Below, piece after piece: positions 51,051 to 60,624 of a stretch of 64,000 nt of DNA. Position 1 is the first letter of the stretch. Each line of letters opens with the position of its first letter. The notes below the pieces were generated by a model. The model was not told where the DNA came from. It saw nothing but the letters and a program-made list of their open reading frames with translations, and made no database searches. This DNA comes from Mycobacterium gallinarum. GTDB taxonomy: Bacteria; Actinomycetota; Actinomycetes; Mycobacteriales; Mycobacteriaceae. The position numbers and the translations under genes are program-made. Location: positions 3,038,001 through 3,102,000 of the forward strand of contig NZ_AP022601.1 in NCBI RefSeq assembly GCF_010726765.1. The letters are read 5' to 3'.

Positions 51051-51968
51051 TCAGCGGGAGAAAAACTTCAGTGGACGTTCGACGAACTCGAACACCACTC
51101 CGTCCGGTGAGCGCAGGAACGCGATGTACAGCCCGTCGATCTTCGTGCCAGGCAGCGGACACCACACCGGGTCGCCGCACTGCTCAACCGAATCCGGCAG
51201 TGCGGCAAGAGCTTTCTCGACATTTTCGACGCGTAGCGCACAGCGGTACAGGCCTTGGCGATTTCCGCCCCACGGCACCGGGTCCTGGCCTGCGGTCTCC
51301 GGATGCTGTATCACCGAGACCGTGAACCGGTCAGCGTCCTCCGGCAACGCGAATCGGGCCACCGCACACTCGACCGAGTCGACGGGCACGCTCGCGGTAG
51401 CCGACACCTGGTCGAAGCCGATGGCCGTCAGGAATCGTGAGGTGCCATCGAGGTCGATCGCCGCGATCCGGATGCCCCCGAACAGCGCCCCGTCCGAGGC
51501 ATCGACATCGCTCGGCGCTTGCGCGAGTTCGACCACTACCCCGTCGTTGTCGATCGCGAGCACCGCCTTCGTGCCAGAGATCAAACCGTCCACCGGTTCG
51601 CCAACTGTCACGCCGGCAGCTCGCAGTGCCGAGGCCGCGTCGTCGAGATCGGCCACCCACATCAGTGTCGAACGGATACCGGGCCGAGTCGGTTCGGCGT
51701 CGTTGTCGCGCTTCAATTCCGGCTTCTGGTACTCGATCGCCTCCAGTGCACAGCCGTCGCGGGCTCCGCGCGAATCGTAGAGAAACGCTGTTTCGCAGAA
51801 GGTTTCGTCGTCGATACCGAGGATGGCGCCGTTCGTCGGCACCTGCGGGTCTGTCCGCATGCGCACCGACAACCCGAGGCCACCGGCATAGAATTGTTCG
51901 GTCGCATCCAGCGACGCGCAGTTGAGGTTGACATGCAGGAACCGTCGCGCGAGGTCGTCTGAAGGCAC
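51051..51968 (-). CDS. Two-domain VOC (glyoxalase/dioxygenase-fold) protein
   Basis: A 305-residue protein from GTG 51966-51968, which shares one base with the CoA transferase stop (TAGTG). It contains two VOC modules: FLHVNLNCASLDATEQFYAGGLGL at the N-terminus with ALEAIEYQKP, and GGIRIAAIDLDGTSRFLTAIGF from about residue 162 with RCALRVENVEKAL and DGVVFEFVERPL near the end. VOC proteins are metalloenzymes such as ring-cleavage dioxygenases and epimerases; methylmalonyl-CoA epimerase-like action is possible. The metal ligands are not certain. Confidence 0.82.
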   Translation of the reverse strand: MPSDDLARRFLHVNLNCASLDATEQFYAGGLGLSVRMRTDPQVPTNGAILGIDDETFCETAFLYDSRGARDGCALEAIEYQKPELKRDNDAEPTRPGIRSTLMWVADLDDAASALRAAGVTVGEPVDGLISGTKAVLAIDNDGVVVELAQAPSDVDASDGALFGGIRIAAIDLDGTSRFLTAIGFDQVSATASVPVDSVECAVARFALPEDADRFTVSVIQHPETAGQDPVPWGGNRQGLYRCALRVENVEKALAALPDSVEQCGDPVWCPLPGTKIDGLYIAFLRSPDGVVFEFVERPLKFFSR

Positions 51969-53179
51969 TACAGCGCAACCGATTTCACTTTGAGGTCGAT
52001 GATGTCGTCTTCATCGTAACCCAACTCCCCGAGTAGCTCGTCGGTGTGCTCGCCGTGTCCTGGCGCGCATCGCAGCGAAAGCGGGGTCTCATCGAACTGA
52101 ACCGGGCTGGCGGCCAGCGCGAACTCCGTGCCGTTGGCGTCGGTGGTGCGCGGCAGATAGCCGTTGGCGATCGCCTGCGGATCGTCGTGGATCTCTCGGG
52201 CGGTCCGCATGACGTCCCATACCCCGTCGAAACCCTCGAAGGCCTTCTCCCAGTGCGAAAGATCTTGCGAGCCGATCGTTTTGCGCAACTCCACGATGCA
52301 GTCCGCCCGGTTCTCGAATCGCACCATCGCGTTCGCGTACCGTTCGTCGGAGATCAGATCCGCTCGGCCGAGCCGCGTGCAGAAGTCGGCCCAGAACCGG
52401 TCCGCCTGCAACAGCACGAACGCGATGTGACGTCCGTCGCGCGTTTGGTACATGCTGGCCGCCGGGTTCGGCATCTCGGCCAGCTGAAATCGCGGGATAT
52501 CCGCACCGGTGACGCCGGCACCGACGACATCGGGCCCGAGCTGCCAGATCGCCGCGCCGAGCAACGATACGTCGACCACCGAGGGCTCACCTGTCCGTTC
52601 ACGCTTGAACAACGCACCTGCGATGCCCGACGCGATCGACAGTCCGCCGTACACATCGCCGAATGCCGGCCGCTGAATCGGTGGATATGAACCGTCGCCT
52701 GCGGCATACGCCTCTCCGATGCCCCCGCGCGACCAGTACGCGGCCAGGTCGAAACCGCCCTGTGCCGCGAGGTCACCCTTGGTCCCATAGCCATGCCCGC
52801 GGGCGTAGATGATCTCCGGGTTCCGGGCGCGGACCTGCTCGACGTCGATGCCCATCCGCCGGCGCGAATCAGGCAACAAGTTGGTCAGGAACACATCGGC
52901 GGTCTCGACGAGCTTCATCAGAACCTCGAGGCCTTCGGCACTCGACGTGTTCAGCCCGATGCTCCGCTTGCCCCGGTTGGGCTGTTCGATGAAGTGATTC
53001 ACGCTGCCCGCACCCGCGACGATTCCCGAGCTCACCAGCCCACGTTGTGGATCACCGGTCTCGGGATGCTCGACCTTGATGACGTCGGCGCCCCAGTCCG
53101 CAAGAACCGCGCCGGCTGCAGGCACGAAAGTCCAAGCCGCCAGCTCGATTACGCGTACTCCAGCGAGAATGTCTGTCAC
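51968..53179 (-). CDS. Family III (CaiB/BaiF) CoA transferase
   Basis: A 403-residue protein with GVRVIELAAWTFVPAAGAVL, ADWGADVIKVEHPETGDPQRGL and the catalytic-Asp region GGFDLAAYWSRGG near residue 145; the tail contains GHGEHTDELLGELGY. It is clearly related to the transferase at 12945. GTG start overlaps the aldehyde dehydrogenase stop. With the aldehyde dehydrogenase upstream and the VOC protein downstream it forms a three-gene unit: aldehyde to acid, acid to CoA ester, then rearrangement is a reasonable reading. Confidence 0.9.
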   Translation of the reverse strand: MTDILAGVRVIELAAWTFVPAAGAVLADWGADVIKVEHPETGDPQRGLVSSGIVAGAGSVNHFIEQPNRGKRSIGLNTSSAEGLEVLMKLVETADVFLTNLLPDSRRRMGIDVEQVRARNPEIIYARGHGYGTKGDLAAQGGFDLAAYWSRGGIGEAYAAGDGSYPPIQRPAFGDVYGGLSIASGIAGALFKRERTGEPSVVDVSLLGAAIWQLGPDVVGAGVTGADIPRFQLAEMPNPAASMYQTRDGRHIAFVLLQADRFWADFCTRLGRADLISDERYANAMVRFENRADCIVELRKTIGSQDLSHWEKAFEGFDGVWDVMRTAREIHDDPQAIANGYLPRTTDANGTEFALAASPVQFDETPLSLRCAPGHGEHTDELLGELGYDEDDIIDLKVKSVAL

Positions 53180-54669
53180 AGTGAGTATCCGATCGTCTTG
53201 GTCTGCAGGTGCTGCTCGAAGCCTTCGGTACCGTTCTGGCGCCCGATACCGCTCATCTTGTAGCCGCCAAAGGGCGCGTCAGCGCCGTAGTACATGCCGC
53301 TGTTGAGCATCAGCGAACCGGTGCGGATGCGGCGGGCGACCGCCATCGCCCGCTCGTTGGAGCCCATGATCGCGCCCGCAAGTCCGTAGATGGAATTGTT
53401 CGCGAGCTCGACGGCGCCCTCGTCGCCGCCGTCGTACGGCGTGATCGACAGCACCGGGCCGAATACTTCTTCCTGGAAGATGGTGTGGTTCGGTTCGACG
53501 TCCGCGACGACCGTGGGTGCGACGAAATACCCGCGGTCGAGTCCATCCGGCGCCCCGCCACCGACGGTGATGCGACCGCCGTCACGCTTCGCTTTCTCGA
53601 TGTAACCCAGCACCCGGTCGCGCTGCTTGGCCGATACGAGCGGCCCGCAGAACGTGTTCGGGTCAGCAGGGTCACCGACCGTCAGCGCTCCGAATGTCGC
53701 CGTCGCTACCTCGACCGCCTGGTCGTAATGCGAACGGGGAACCAGCATTCGGGTCGCCAACGCGCAACCCTGGCCGGAATGCATCAGCGCGCCGAGGCAC
53801 CCGGGCAGTGCCATGCTCATGTCGGCATCGTCGAGCACCAGATAGACCGACTTGCCGCCGAGCTCGAGCATGTTGCGCTTCATCGTGTCGCCGGACAGGT
53901 TCTGGATCAGCTTGCCGACTGCCGTCGAACCGGTGAACGAGACCATGTCGATGCGGGGGTCGGTCGCCAGCTGCTGAGCGATGCTGTTGTCCGACACCGG
54001 AACGATGTTCACGACACCCGCCGGGATGTCGGTCTTCTCGGCGATGATCCGGCCCCAGCGCAAAGCACTCCACGGCGTCTCCATGGCCGGTTTGAGCACC
54101 ATGGTGTTGCCGGTGGCCAGAATCTGGCCCACCTTGTTGCTGATGATCTCGAACGGGAAGTTCCACGGGGTGATGGCGCCGACAACGCCCATCGGCTCCT
54201 TGACCACGACCCGGTTGTAGGGCACGCCCATCTTGGCGTCCTGATCGAGCATCCGCTCCCACTGGAACGTCGATATCAACTCGGCCGGATACCGCACCGC
54301 GTCCGCCAGCGGCCACTCCAGCTGCGCGATGAACGTCATGCCGACCGTGGCCCCGACCTCCGCGATCAGCTCGGCGCGCATGTCCTCCTTCTCCTCTTGC
54401 AGCGCGTTGTGCAGCTGCATGAGGCAGTGCTGCCGGAACTCGTGATTGGTCGACCAGTCGGTGGTGTCGAACGCGCGCCGGGCCGCCGCGATCGCCTGCT
54501 CCATGTCGTCGGCGCCGGCGTCGGTGGCGGTACCGAGGACCTCCTCGGTCGCCGGGTTGATGTTGTCGACAGTCTGGCCTGTGGTCGAATCCCGCAATTC
54601 CCCGTCGATATAGAGGCGAGTTTCCGGATTGAACTGAACGGTGGTGGCATCGACCGGCGAAGCCGTCAT
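53176..54669 (-). CDS. NAD(P)-dependent aldehyde dehydrogenase
   Basis: A 497-residue ALDH with the full active site: TPWNFPFE (oxyanion Asn170), FTGSTAVGK, Glu269 in LELGGKS and the nucleophile Cys302 in HSGQGCALAT. GAGGAAG precedes the ATG. It oxidises an aldehyde to the acid, probably an intermediate from alcohol or P450 oxidation. It is the first gene of the leftward unit with the CoA transferase and VOC genes, and divergent from the acyl-CoA dehydrogenase operon at 54781. Confidence 0.93.
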   Translation of the reverse strand: MTASPVDATTVQFNPETRLYIDGELRDSTTGQTVDNINPATEEVLGTATDAGADDMEQAIAAARRAFDTTDWSTNHEFRQHCLMQLHNALQEEKEDMRAELIAEVGATVGMTFIAQLEWPLADAVRYPAELISTFQWERMLDQDAKMGVPYNRVVVKEPMGVVGAITPWNFPFEIISNKVGQILATGNTMVLKPAMETPWSALRWGRIIAEKTDIPAGVVNIVPVSDNSIAQQLATDPRIDMVSFTGSTAVGKLIQNLSGDTMKRNMLELGGKSVYLVLDDADMSMALPGCLGALMHSGQGCALATRMLVPRSHYDQAVEVATATFGALTVGDPADPNTFCGPLVSAKQRDRVLGYIEKAKRDGGRITVGGGAPDGLDRGYFVAPTVVADVEPNHTIFQEEVFGPVLSITPYDGGDEGAVELANNSIYGLAGAIMGSNERAMAVARRIRTGSLMLNSGMYYGADAPFGGYKMSGIGRQNGTEGFEQHLQTKTIGYSL

Positions 54670-54780
54670 TGGCGCTTCCTCTCGCTGGACTGTCGGCGTG
54701 AGCTAGTGTAACTCTTATAGATAATTGTTTAGCTGATTCGTCCGCACCGGCCGAATCCCCGGAGTGGATGGAGGGGGAGC

Positions 54781-55971
54781 TTGCCGGCTCGCGCCGAGTA
54801 CCTGCACCAGGTGGCGCTGTATCGCCATGACTTTCGCCAGTATTTGCGCACGTTGGACTGCGCCGACGCCTGGCGGACGGCAGCCAGCCTGACGGCCGAG
54901 GACGGCCTGGCGCACGATGCCGCGGTGATGGCCCGGCTGAATGCCGATGGCTGGAACCGATACGGCTGGCCCGAGTCGGTCGGCGGCTACGGCGGCAACG
55001 AGATTCACCGCGCCATCTACTTCGAGGAACTCGGCCACGCGATGCTGCCGATCCCCGCCCAGGCGTGGACGCTTGAGGTCATGGCCCCAGCTGTGCTCAA
55101 GTACGCGCCGGCGCTGGCCAGCCAGTATCTACCCGCCTATCTCGCGGGTGAGGAGTGGTGGGGCCAGGGCTTCTCCGAGCCCGAATCGGGCAGCGATCTG
55201 GCGTCGCTGCGCACCCGCGCAATAGACGATGGATCCGGCGATTTCGTCGTCAACGGTCAGAAGATCTGGACCAGCCAGGGCAGCACCGCCAAACGCCTCT
55301 GTGTGCTCGTACGGACGGGTGCCCCGGAAAGCCGCCATCGCGGGCTGTCGATGCTGCTGATCGACACCGACGCTCCCGGCATGACGGTGCGGCCGATCGC
55401 GCTCGCGAGCGGTCGGCGCGAGCTGGCCGAGGTGTTCTTCGACGACGTGCGCGTCCCCCGCGAGCGGTTGGTCGGCGAGATCGACGGCGGATGGGCCGTG
55501 ACGATGTTTCTGATGCAGTACGAACGCGGCATGTATGGCTACGCGGTGCTGAACAAGGTCCTGACCGAACTCGGCCGACTACGGGAGTACATGGTGATCC
55601 GCGGGTCGAGTACGTCGCAGCGCGAACGGTTCGCGCGCGTCTACGTCGACGTGATCGCCGCCCAGGCCCGCGCCGCGACGACGGTGCGCAAGCTCGCGGC
55701 GGGCGAATCTGTCGGGGCCGACAGCAGCATTGACAAGCTTTTGTTCAGCCGGGCCGAGCGGGATGCCAACGATCTCCTGCTCGACGTCGCCCGCGACCAC
55801 ATGATGGTCGGAGCCCGGTCCGGGGCCGGGCAGGAAGCCGAGCTCGATACTGCCCGCGCGGAATGGTGGTACTCACGCGCCGCGACGATCATGGGCGGCA
55901 CTGCCGAGGTGCAGCGGGGGATCATTGCCGACCACCTGCTCGGACTGCCCAAGGAAAGGCGGGCGTCATGA
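54781..55971 (+). CDS. Acyl-CoA dehydrogenase, long subunit type
   Basis: A 396-residue protein from TTG 54781, chosen because GGAGGGGGA lies just upstream. It has GFSEPESGSDLASLRTRA near residue 140, QKIWTSQGSTAKRL and IMGGTAEVQRGIIADHLLGLPKE at the C-terminus. It is the FAD-binding long subunit of a likely heteromer with the next gene, whose ATG overlaps its stop. The promoter gap upstream is AT-rich (TTATAGATAATTG). Confidence 0.88.
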   Translation: MPARAEYLHQVALYRHDFRQYLRTLDCADAWRTAASLTAEDGLAHDAAVMARLNADGWNRYGWPESVGGYGGNEIHRAIYFEELGHAMLPIPAQAWTLEVMAPAVLKYAPALASQYLPAYLAGEEWWGQGFSEPESGSDLASLRTRAIDDGSGDFVVNGQKIWTSQGSTAKRLCVLVRTGAPESRHRGLSMLLIDTDAPGMTVRPIALASGRRELAEVFFDDVRVPRERLVGEIDGGWAVTMFLMQYERGMYGYAVLNKVLTELGRLREYMVIRGSSTSQRERFARVYVDVIAAQARAATTVRKLAAGESVGADSSIDKLLFSRAERDANDLLLDVARDHMMVGARSGAGQEAELDTARAEWWYSRAATIMGGTAEVQRGIIADHLLGLPKERRAS

Positions 55972-56966
55972 CAGTGCGCACGTCGGGAGCGAATCCGGCA
56001 GACGGCGCCTGGCCGATGATCGAGGAGGCGGTGTTTCGTCTCTTCGACGATCTGGCCGCCAAGCAGGAACACGTCGCGCTCGGCCCACGACTCGACGAAC
56101 TCGGTTGGGACGAAATCGAATCCGAGTACCCGATCGAAGCCTGCCAATTGCTGTTCCGGGCGCAAGGCCGATCGCTGGCCCTCACCGACGCGCTGGACCG
56201 GGTCATGCTCGCCGAGCTCGGATCGCTGCTCGACGGTGACGTCGACGCGGTCGTGTTGCCTGCGTTGAGCCACGCGCACGCGCCGAGCTCCAACGAGGAC
56301 CAGGTCAAGGGCATCGTGTTGGGCCCCCTGCGCGGCCGCGTCGCGGTACCGGTCTCGCGGGCGATGCGCACCGTCTCGATCGCCGTCCTCGACGCCGACA
56401 TGCTGCGCGGCGAACCGATGGATACCTTCGACGCGTCTGTGGTGTGGACGCGCGTGGACGGCCCGGTCGACGGCGAGCTGATCGACGCGTCGACAGAATG
56501 GGGCCGTGCGATCGCCGCGGCGCACCGCGCGATCGCCACCGAGCTGATCGGTCTTGCCGATACGGCGCTGCGCATCGCGGTCGACCACATCAGCGTGCGC
56601 AAACAATTCGGGGTCGAGATCGGCTCCCTACAGTCACCGCGCCATCTCCTCGCCGACGCCGCGGCGACGCTGGAGGGCGCCCGGGCGCTATTGACCGAAT
56701 CATGGTGCTACGGGGGTGTTTTGTCGGCACAGACCGCGAAAGTGGCTGCGGGCCGTGCGCACCGGGCCGTCAGCGACGCGACGCTGCAGGTGTGTGGCGC
56801 GATCGGGGTCACCGCCGAACACGATCTGCACCGCTACGTCGCACGGGGGATTCAGGTCGATTCACTGTGCGGTTCCTATCTGCAGCTGGAATCGCTGCTC
56901 GCCGACCGCCTTTTCGACATCTACGAACCCGGTCGCGCGCTGCCGGCGATCATCAGTTGGGAATGA
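55968..56966 (+). CDS. Acyl-CoA dehydrogenase, divergent short subunit type
   Basis: A 332-residue protein lacking the SEPxxGSD motif and with a reduced beta domain. The C-terminal hallmarks are present but drifted: VRKQFGVEIGSLQSPRHLLAD for the usual REQFGxPIGSFQAxKH, and LQVCGAIGVTAEHDLHRYVARG for LQVHGGIGFTWEHDLHLYLRR. It is translationally coupled to the long subunit gene at 54781, so the two very likely form one alpha2-beta2-type enzyme. The drift suggests an unusual substrate. Confidence 0.87.
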   Translation: MTVRTSGANPADGAWPMIEEAVFRLFDDLAAKQEHVALGPRLDELGWDEIESEYPIEACQLLFRAQGRSLALTDALDRVMLAELGSLLDGDVDAVVLPALSHAHAPSSNEDQVKGIVLGPLRGRVAVPVSRAMRTVSIAVLDADMLRGEPMDTFDASVVWTRVDGPVDGELIDASTEWGRAIAAAHRAIATELIGLADTALRIAVDHISVRKQFGVEIGSLQSPRHLLADAAATLEGARALLTESWCYGGVLSAQTAKVAAGRAHRAVSDATLQVCGAIGVTAEHDLHRYVARGIQVDSLCGSYLQLESLLADRLFDIYEPGRALPAIISWE

Positions 56967-56978
56967 CAAAGGAAGTGC

Positions 56979-58121
56979 ATGCGCCGCAACATATTCGATG
57001 AGGTCCACGATGACTTCCGGGCTACCGCCCGGGAGTTCTTCGAGCGCGAGTGCGTTCCGTATGTCGAGAAGTGGGAACGCGACGGCAAGGTCAGCCGCGA
57101 GGCGTGGCTGGCCGCCGGTGAACACGGCCTGATCGGCTGGGAGTTCGACGAACGCTACGGCGGGTTGGGTGTCAAGGACTTCCGGTTCAACCAGATCATC
57201 TCCGAGGAGATGTTCATGACCGGTTCCGTCGGCATCGGCCTCGGTGTTCAGAACGACATCCTGATGCCGTACTTGCAGAACCTCACCACCGAGGAACAGA
57301 AGGAGCGCTGGCTGCCGGGTTTCATCTCGGGCGAGCTGATCGGCTCCGTGGCGATGAGCGAACCGGCCGCCGGTTCCGATCTCGCAGGTATCAAGACCAC
57401 TGCCCGCGACGAAGGTGACCACTGGGTCGTCAACGGACAGAAGACATTCATCAGCAACGGACTGCTGTCCAAACTGGTACTCACCGCTGTCAAGACCGAC
57501 CCCTCGGCCCGCCACAAGGGCATCAGCCTGCTGATGATCGAAGACGGGATGGAGGGCTTCACCCGCGGACGCAAGCTCGACAAGATCGGTCAGTATTCCG
57601 CCGACACCGCCGAACTGTTCTTCGAGGACGTCAAGGTGCCCAAGGAGAATTTGGTCGGCGAGTTGAACCGCGGCTTCTACCACCTGGTGTCCAACCTGCC
57701 CAGCGAGCGGGTCGGCGTGGCCTGTTACGCGCTGCCGGCCGCCCGGCGGGCTCTCGATCTCACCAAGACCTACGCGCAGGAGCGCACCGCCTTCGGACAG
57801 CCGATCGGCCAGTTCCAGGTCAACCGACACTTCCTCGCCGAAATGCAGACAAAGCTCGACGCCGCCCAGACCTATCTCGACCAATGCGTGCTGTCCGTCA
57901 ACGACGGCACCCTGTCCGACGCGGACGCCGCCGGCCTGAAGTGGTGGACCTCGGAGGTCCAGTGGGAGATCATCGACCGCTGCCTGCAATTGCACGGCGG
58001 GTACGGCTACATCAACGAATACGAGGTGGCGCGGCTGTGGCGGGACTCTCGCGTGCAGCGCCTGTACGCCGGGACCACCGAGATCATGAAGGACTTGATG
58101 GGCCGGGCGATGGGCTTTTGA
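56979..58121 (+). CDS. Acyl-CoA dehydrogenase
   Basis: A 380-residue enzyme 12 bases after the short subunit gene. It shows MSEPAAGSDLAGIKTTA near residue 127, QKTFISNGLLSK, GRKLDKIGQYSADT and LYAGTTEIMKDLMGRAMGF. The motif layout and length match the dehydrogenase at 14983 (homotetramer type, complete on its own). It provides the operon with a second oxidation step, perhaps one cycle apart from the heteromer. Confidence 0.92.
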   Translation: MRRNIFDEVHDDFRATAREFFERECVPYVEKWERDGKVSREAWLAAGEHGLIGWEFDERYGGLGVKDFRFNQIISEEMFMTGSVGIGLGVQNDILMPYLQNLTTEEQKERWLPGFISGELIGSVAMSEPAAGSDLAGIKTTARDEGDHWVVNGQKTFISNGLLSKLVLTAVKTDPSARHKGISLLMIEDGMEGFTRGRKLDKIGQYSADTAELFFEDVKVPKENLVGELNRGFYHLVSNLPSERVGVACYALPAARRALDLTKTYAQERTAFGQPIGQFQVNRHFLAEMQTKLDAAQTYLDQCVLSVNDGTLSDADAAGLKWWTSEVQWEIIDRCLQLHGGYGYINEYEVARLWRDSRVQRLYAGTTEIMKDLMGRAMGF

Positions 58122-58226
58122 CGATGAGCTTGATCACTCCGTTGGCGCGGATACCCGAGTCGGCGGCGCAATTCAGTTAACCTGCCAAATAGTTAGTGGT
58201 TTTCGCAACACGGTGGAGGAGTCGAT

Positions 58227-58967
58227 ATGGAGGTCACCAGCCTTCGGGAGCCGAAAATGGCCGATCGAGTGGCCACCGTATTGCGCAAGATGTTCATCCG
58301 CGGTGAGATCGCCGAAGGGACGATGCTCCCGCCCGAGTCCGAGCTGATGGAACGTTTCGGGGTGTCCCGGCCGACGCTGCGCGAGGCGTTCCGAGTGCTC
58401 GAATCCGAATCGCTCATCGAAGTCCAGCGCGGCGTCCGTGGCGGCGCGCGCGTGACGCGTCCGCGACGTGAGACGCTCGCTCGCTACGCCGGGCTGATAC
58501 TCGAATACGAGGGTGTCACGCTGAAAGACGTCTACGAGGCGCGGATGACGCTCGAGACACCGATGATCGTTGAATTGGCGAAAAGCCGCAACGCCGCGGT
58601 GATCGCCGAACTCGAGGAGATCGTCGAGCGCGAGTCCCAACTGCAGCCAGGCGGCCATGCCGTCGACCAACTGACCGATTTCCACGCCGCGGTCGCCCGC
58701 CTGTCCGGCAACAAGACGTTGCAGATCATCAGCGCCATGCTGCACCACATCATCGAGAAGGCGAACCGATCGCTACAGCCCACCGAGGGTTCGCCTGCCG
58801 AGCAGGCGGTCCGCCGGTCGGCGAAGACTCACCGCATGGTGTTGGACTTGATCAAGGCCGGTGAAGCGGAGAAGGCCGGCGACCTGTGGAAGCGGCATCT
58901 GCAGAAGGCCGAGGAATACGTGCTGACGGGTGCCGAAATGTCAACGGTCGTCGATCTTCTCGAATGA
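58227..58967 (+). CDS. GntR/FadR family regulator
   Basis: A 246-residue regulator: an N-terminal winged helix (PPESELMERFGVSRPTLREAFRVL, about residues 35-60, with the wing RGVRGGARV) and a C-terminal helical FCD domain with metal/ligand-type residues (DFHAAVARLSGN). FadR-type proteins respond to acyl-CoAs or small acids. It probably controls nearby operons; a candidate site family is the GCTATATAGTTATA motif. Its stop overlaps the thioesterase-like gene start (ATGA). Confidence 0.88.
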   Translation: MEVTSLREPKMADRVATVLRKMFIRGEIAEGTMLPPESELMERFGVSRPTLREAFRVLESESLIEVQRGVRGGARVTRPRRETLARYAGLILEYEGVTLKDVYEARMTLETPMIVELAKSRNAAVIAELEEIVERESQLQPGGHAVDQLTDFHAAVARLSGNKTLQIISAMLHHIIEKANRSLQPTEGSPAEQAVRRSAKTHRMVLDLIKAGEAEKAGDLWKRHLQKAEEYVLTGAEMSTVVDLLE

Positions 58968-59797
58968 CCCAGGCCGACGGGCGTCCCGATGTTCTCATCG
59001 AGACGCCCATGCATGTCTTGCGCCGCTTCGGCATCAAGATGATCGACGCGGATGTGACCAGCGAGACCGCCGCGATGTCGATGCCGTTGGCGGGCATGCG
59101 CAATCCCGTCACCGACATGCCCACGGTGGGTCCGCTTGGCATCCTCGTGGACGCGGTGAGCGGGTTCGTGAATCACTTCCGGCACGAGCCCGGCGAATGG
59201 ACGGTGTCCACGGAGTTGACGCTGGACCTGAGCCCGGACGGCAGCGAACGTGCGACAGCGGACGACGCGGCGCCGGTCGTGGCGGTCGGGCAACTCTTGG
59301 GCCCACGCGGTAGCACGTCCCTGTCCTTCTGCACGCTGACGTGTGGTGACGTCATCATCGGCGGCGGTACCGTCCGGTCTTTCTTCCTCACCCCCGACCG
59401 GGTCGTCCGCGACGAGCCCGAGGAGACATTGCGCCGGACCGCGTCGACGCCGCTGTCGGAACTGATGGCAGTTCAGATCGGAGCCGTCGCATCCGACTTT
59501 TGTGTGCTGCGGCAACGGCCGGATCCGTTCCTGGACAACGCCGTCGGCGTCGTCAACGGCGGTGTCGCCTCGGCCGGGCTCGAACTCGCCGCATCCGCGG
59601 TGATCAATGCGGGTGGACCGCCGATGCGTACGGCGTCGCTCCGGGTGAACTTCCTGCGGCCCTTCTTCGCGGGTGAGCATTCCCGCTACGAGGCCGCACC
59701 GTTGCGGATCGGCAGGACGACCGCGGTCGCCGACGCCCAGGCTCTGACCGAGGACGGCAGGCCGGCGCTCACCGCGCGGGTCACGGCGTACCGCTAA
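58964..59797 (+). CDS. Double hot-dog thioesterase-like protein (PaaI/acyl-CoA thioesterase)
   Basis: A 277-residue protein with two hot-dog halves. The first has GPLGILVDAVSGFVNHF and the second NAVGVVNGGVASAGLELAASAVI with RTASLRVNFLRPFF, the thioesterase pattern HGGxxxxxxE altered to NGGVASAGLELA. It would hydrolyse a CoA thioester to recycle CoA or relieve build-up. It is coupled to the FadR-like gene and converges on the hydratase gene at 59801. Confidence 0.82.
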   Translation: MTQADGRPDVLIETPMHVLRRFGIKMIDADVTSETAAMSMPLAGMRNPVTDMPTVGPLGILVDAVSGFVNHFRHEPGEWTVSTELTLDLSPDGSERATADDAAPVVAVGQLLGPRGSTSLSFCTLTCGDVIIGGGTVRSFFLTPDRVVRDEPEETLRRTASTPLSELMAVQIGAVASDFCVLRQRPDPFLDNAVGVVNGGVASAGLELAASAVINAGGPPMRTASLRVNFLRPFFAGEHSRYEAAPLRIGRTTAVADAQALTEDGRPALTARVTAYR

Positions 59798-59800
59798 CCA

Positions 59801-60619
59801 CTATTTCTTGGATCGGGCACGGAACGCGGCGACCCGCTCTTTGAACTCCGGTGTCGAGAAGGACGTCAACTCCTCGGCCAGAGCGTATTCCAGCACGCCC
59901 GACGCCGCACGCGACAGGTGCATGTTCAGCGCAACCTTGCTGGCACGCAACGCCTGTGGCGGCAACGCGGCGAGGCGCTCCCCGATCGCGAGCGCATCCT
60001 CCAGTTCCGCGCCGTCAGCCGCGATCTTGGTGACGAGGTTGAGCTTCTCGGCGATGGGCGCGGTGATCCTGTCGCCGAGCAGCACGTACTCCTTGGCCTT
60101 CATCATGCCGACAAGCAGGGGCAGCATCGCCGCTCCGCCGTCACCGGCGACCAGCCCGACGGCCACGTGCGGGTCGGCGAGATAGCTGCTCTCCCCCATC
60201 ACAAGGAAATCACTCAGCAGGGCGATGGAGCAGCCCAAACCCACCGCCGGGCCGTTGACCGCTGACACCAGAGGCTTGGGGAAGTTGATCACCTCGAGGA
60301 AGACCGTTCGCGCCTCGTGGATCTGGAACTGACGCGCAACCGGGTCCTCGATCAGGCGGCCGAACATCACCATGTCCCCGCCGGCCGAGAACGCCTTGCC
60401 TACCCCGGTCGTGACGACCGCGCGGACGTCGTCGTCCGCGGTGAGCACCCGCCAGATCGTCGCGAAGGCGTGGTGAACCTCCTCGTTGACCGCGTTGAAC
60501 GCCTCGGGTCGGTTGATGCTCACCACGTGCACGTTGCCGGTCTTCTCGACAAGCAGCCACGGGGCGAACTCCTCGTAGCCGGGTAGGGTGGCGATCTCAG
60601 AAGTTGTCACGTGGGGCAC
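59801..60619 (-). CDS. Enoyl-CoA hydratase/isomerase family protein
   Basis: A 272-residue crotonase with HVVSINRPEAFNAVN, the oxyanion motifs GKAFSAGGDMVMFG and GPAVGLGCSIALLSDFLV, and DPHVAVGLVAGDGGAAMLP in the position of the second acid, with TAPIAEKLNLVTKI later. The GTG start follows the thiolase stop by 5 bases. It hydrates or isomerises an unsaturated CoA ester for the neighbouring thiolase. Third gene of the leftward unit starting at 63017. Confidence 0.87.
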   Translation of the reverse strand: MPHVTTSEIATLPGYEEFAPWLLVEKTGNVHVVSINRPEAFNAVNEEVHHAFATIWRVLTADDDVRAVVTTGVGKAFSAGGDMVMFGRLIEDPVARQFQIHEARTVFLEVINFPKPLVSAVNGPAVGLGCSIALLSDFLVMGESSYLADPHVAVGLVAGDGGAAMLPLLVGMMKAKEYVLLGDRITAPIAEKLNLVTKIAADGAELEDALAIGERLAALPPQALRASKVALNMHLSRAASGVLEYALAEELTSFSTPEFKERVAAFRARSKK

Positions 60620-60624
60620 TCCCG

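Noticed and set aside
50824..51180. Leftward frame with LELGAVDASNMREIVLSPGG as a gene
   Set aside because: It overlaps the VOC gene in another frame, has no ribosome site and no family I recognise; noted only as a possible remnant.
53209..54711. 500-codon rightward frame opposite the aldehyde dehydrogenase
   Set aside because: The opposite strand holds a full ALDH active site; this frame has no recognisable domain.
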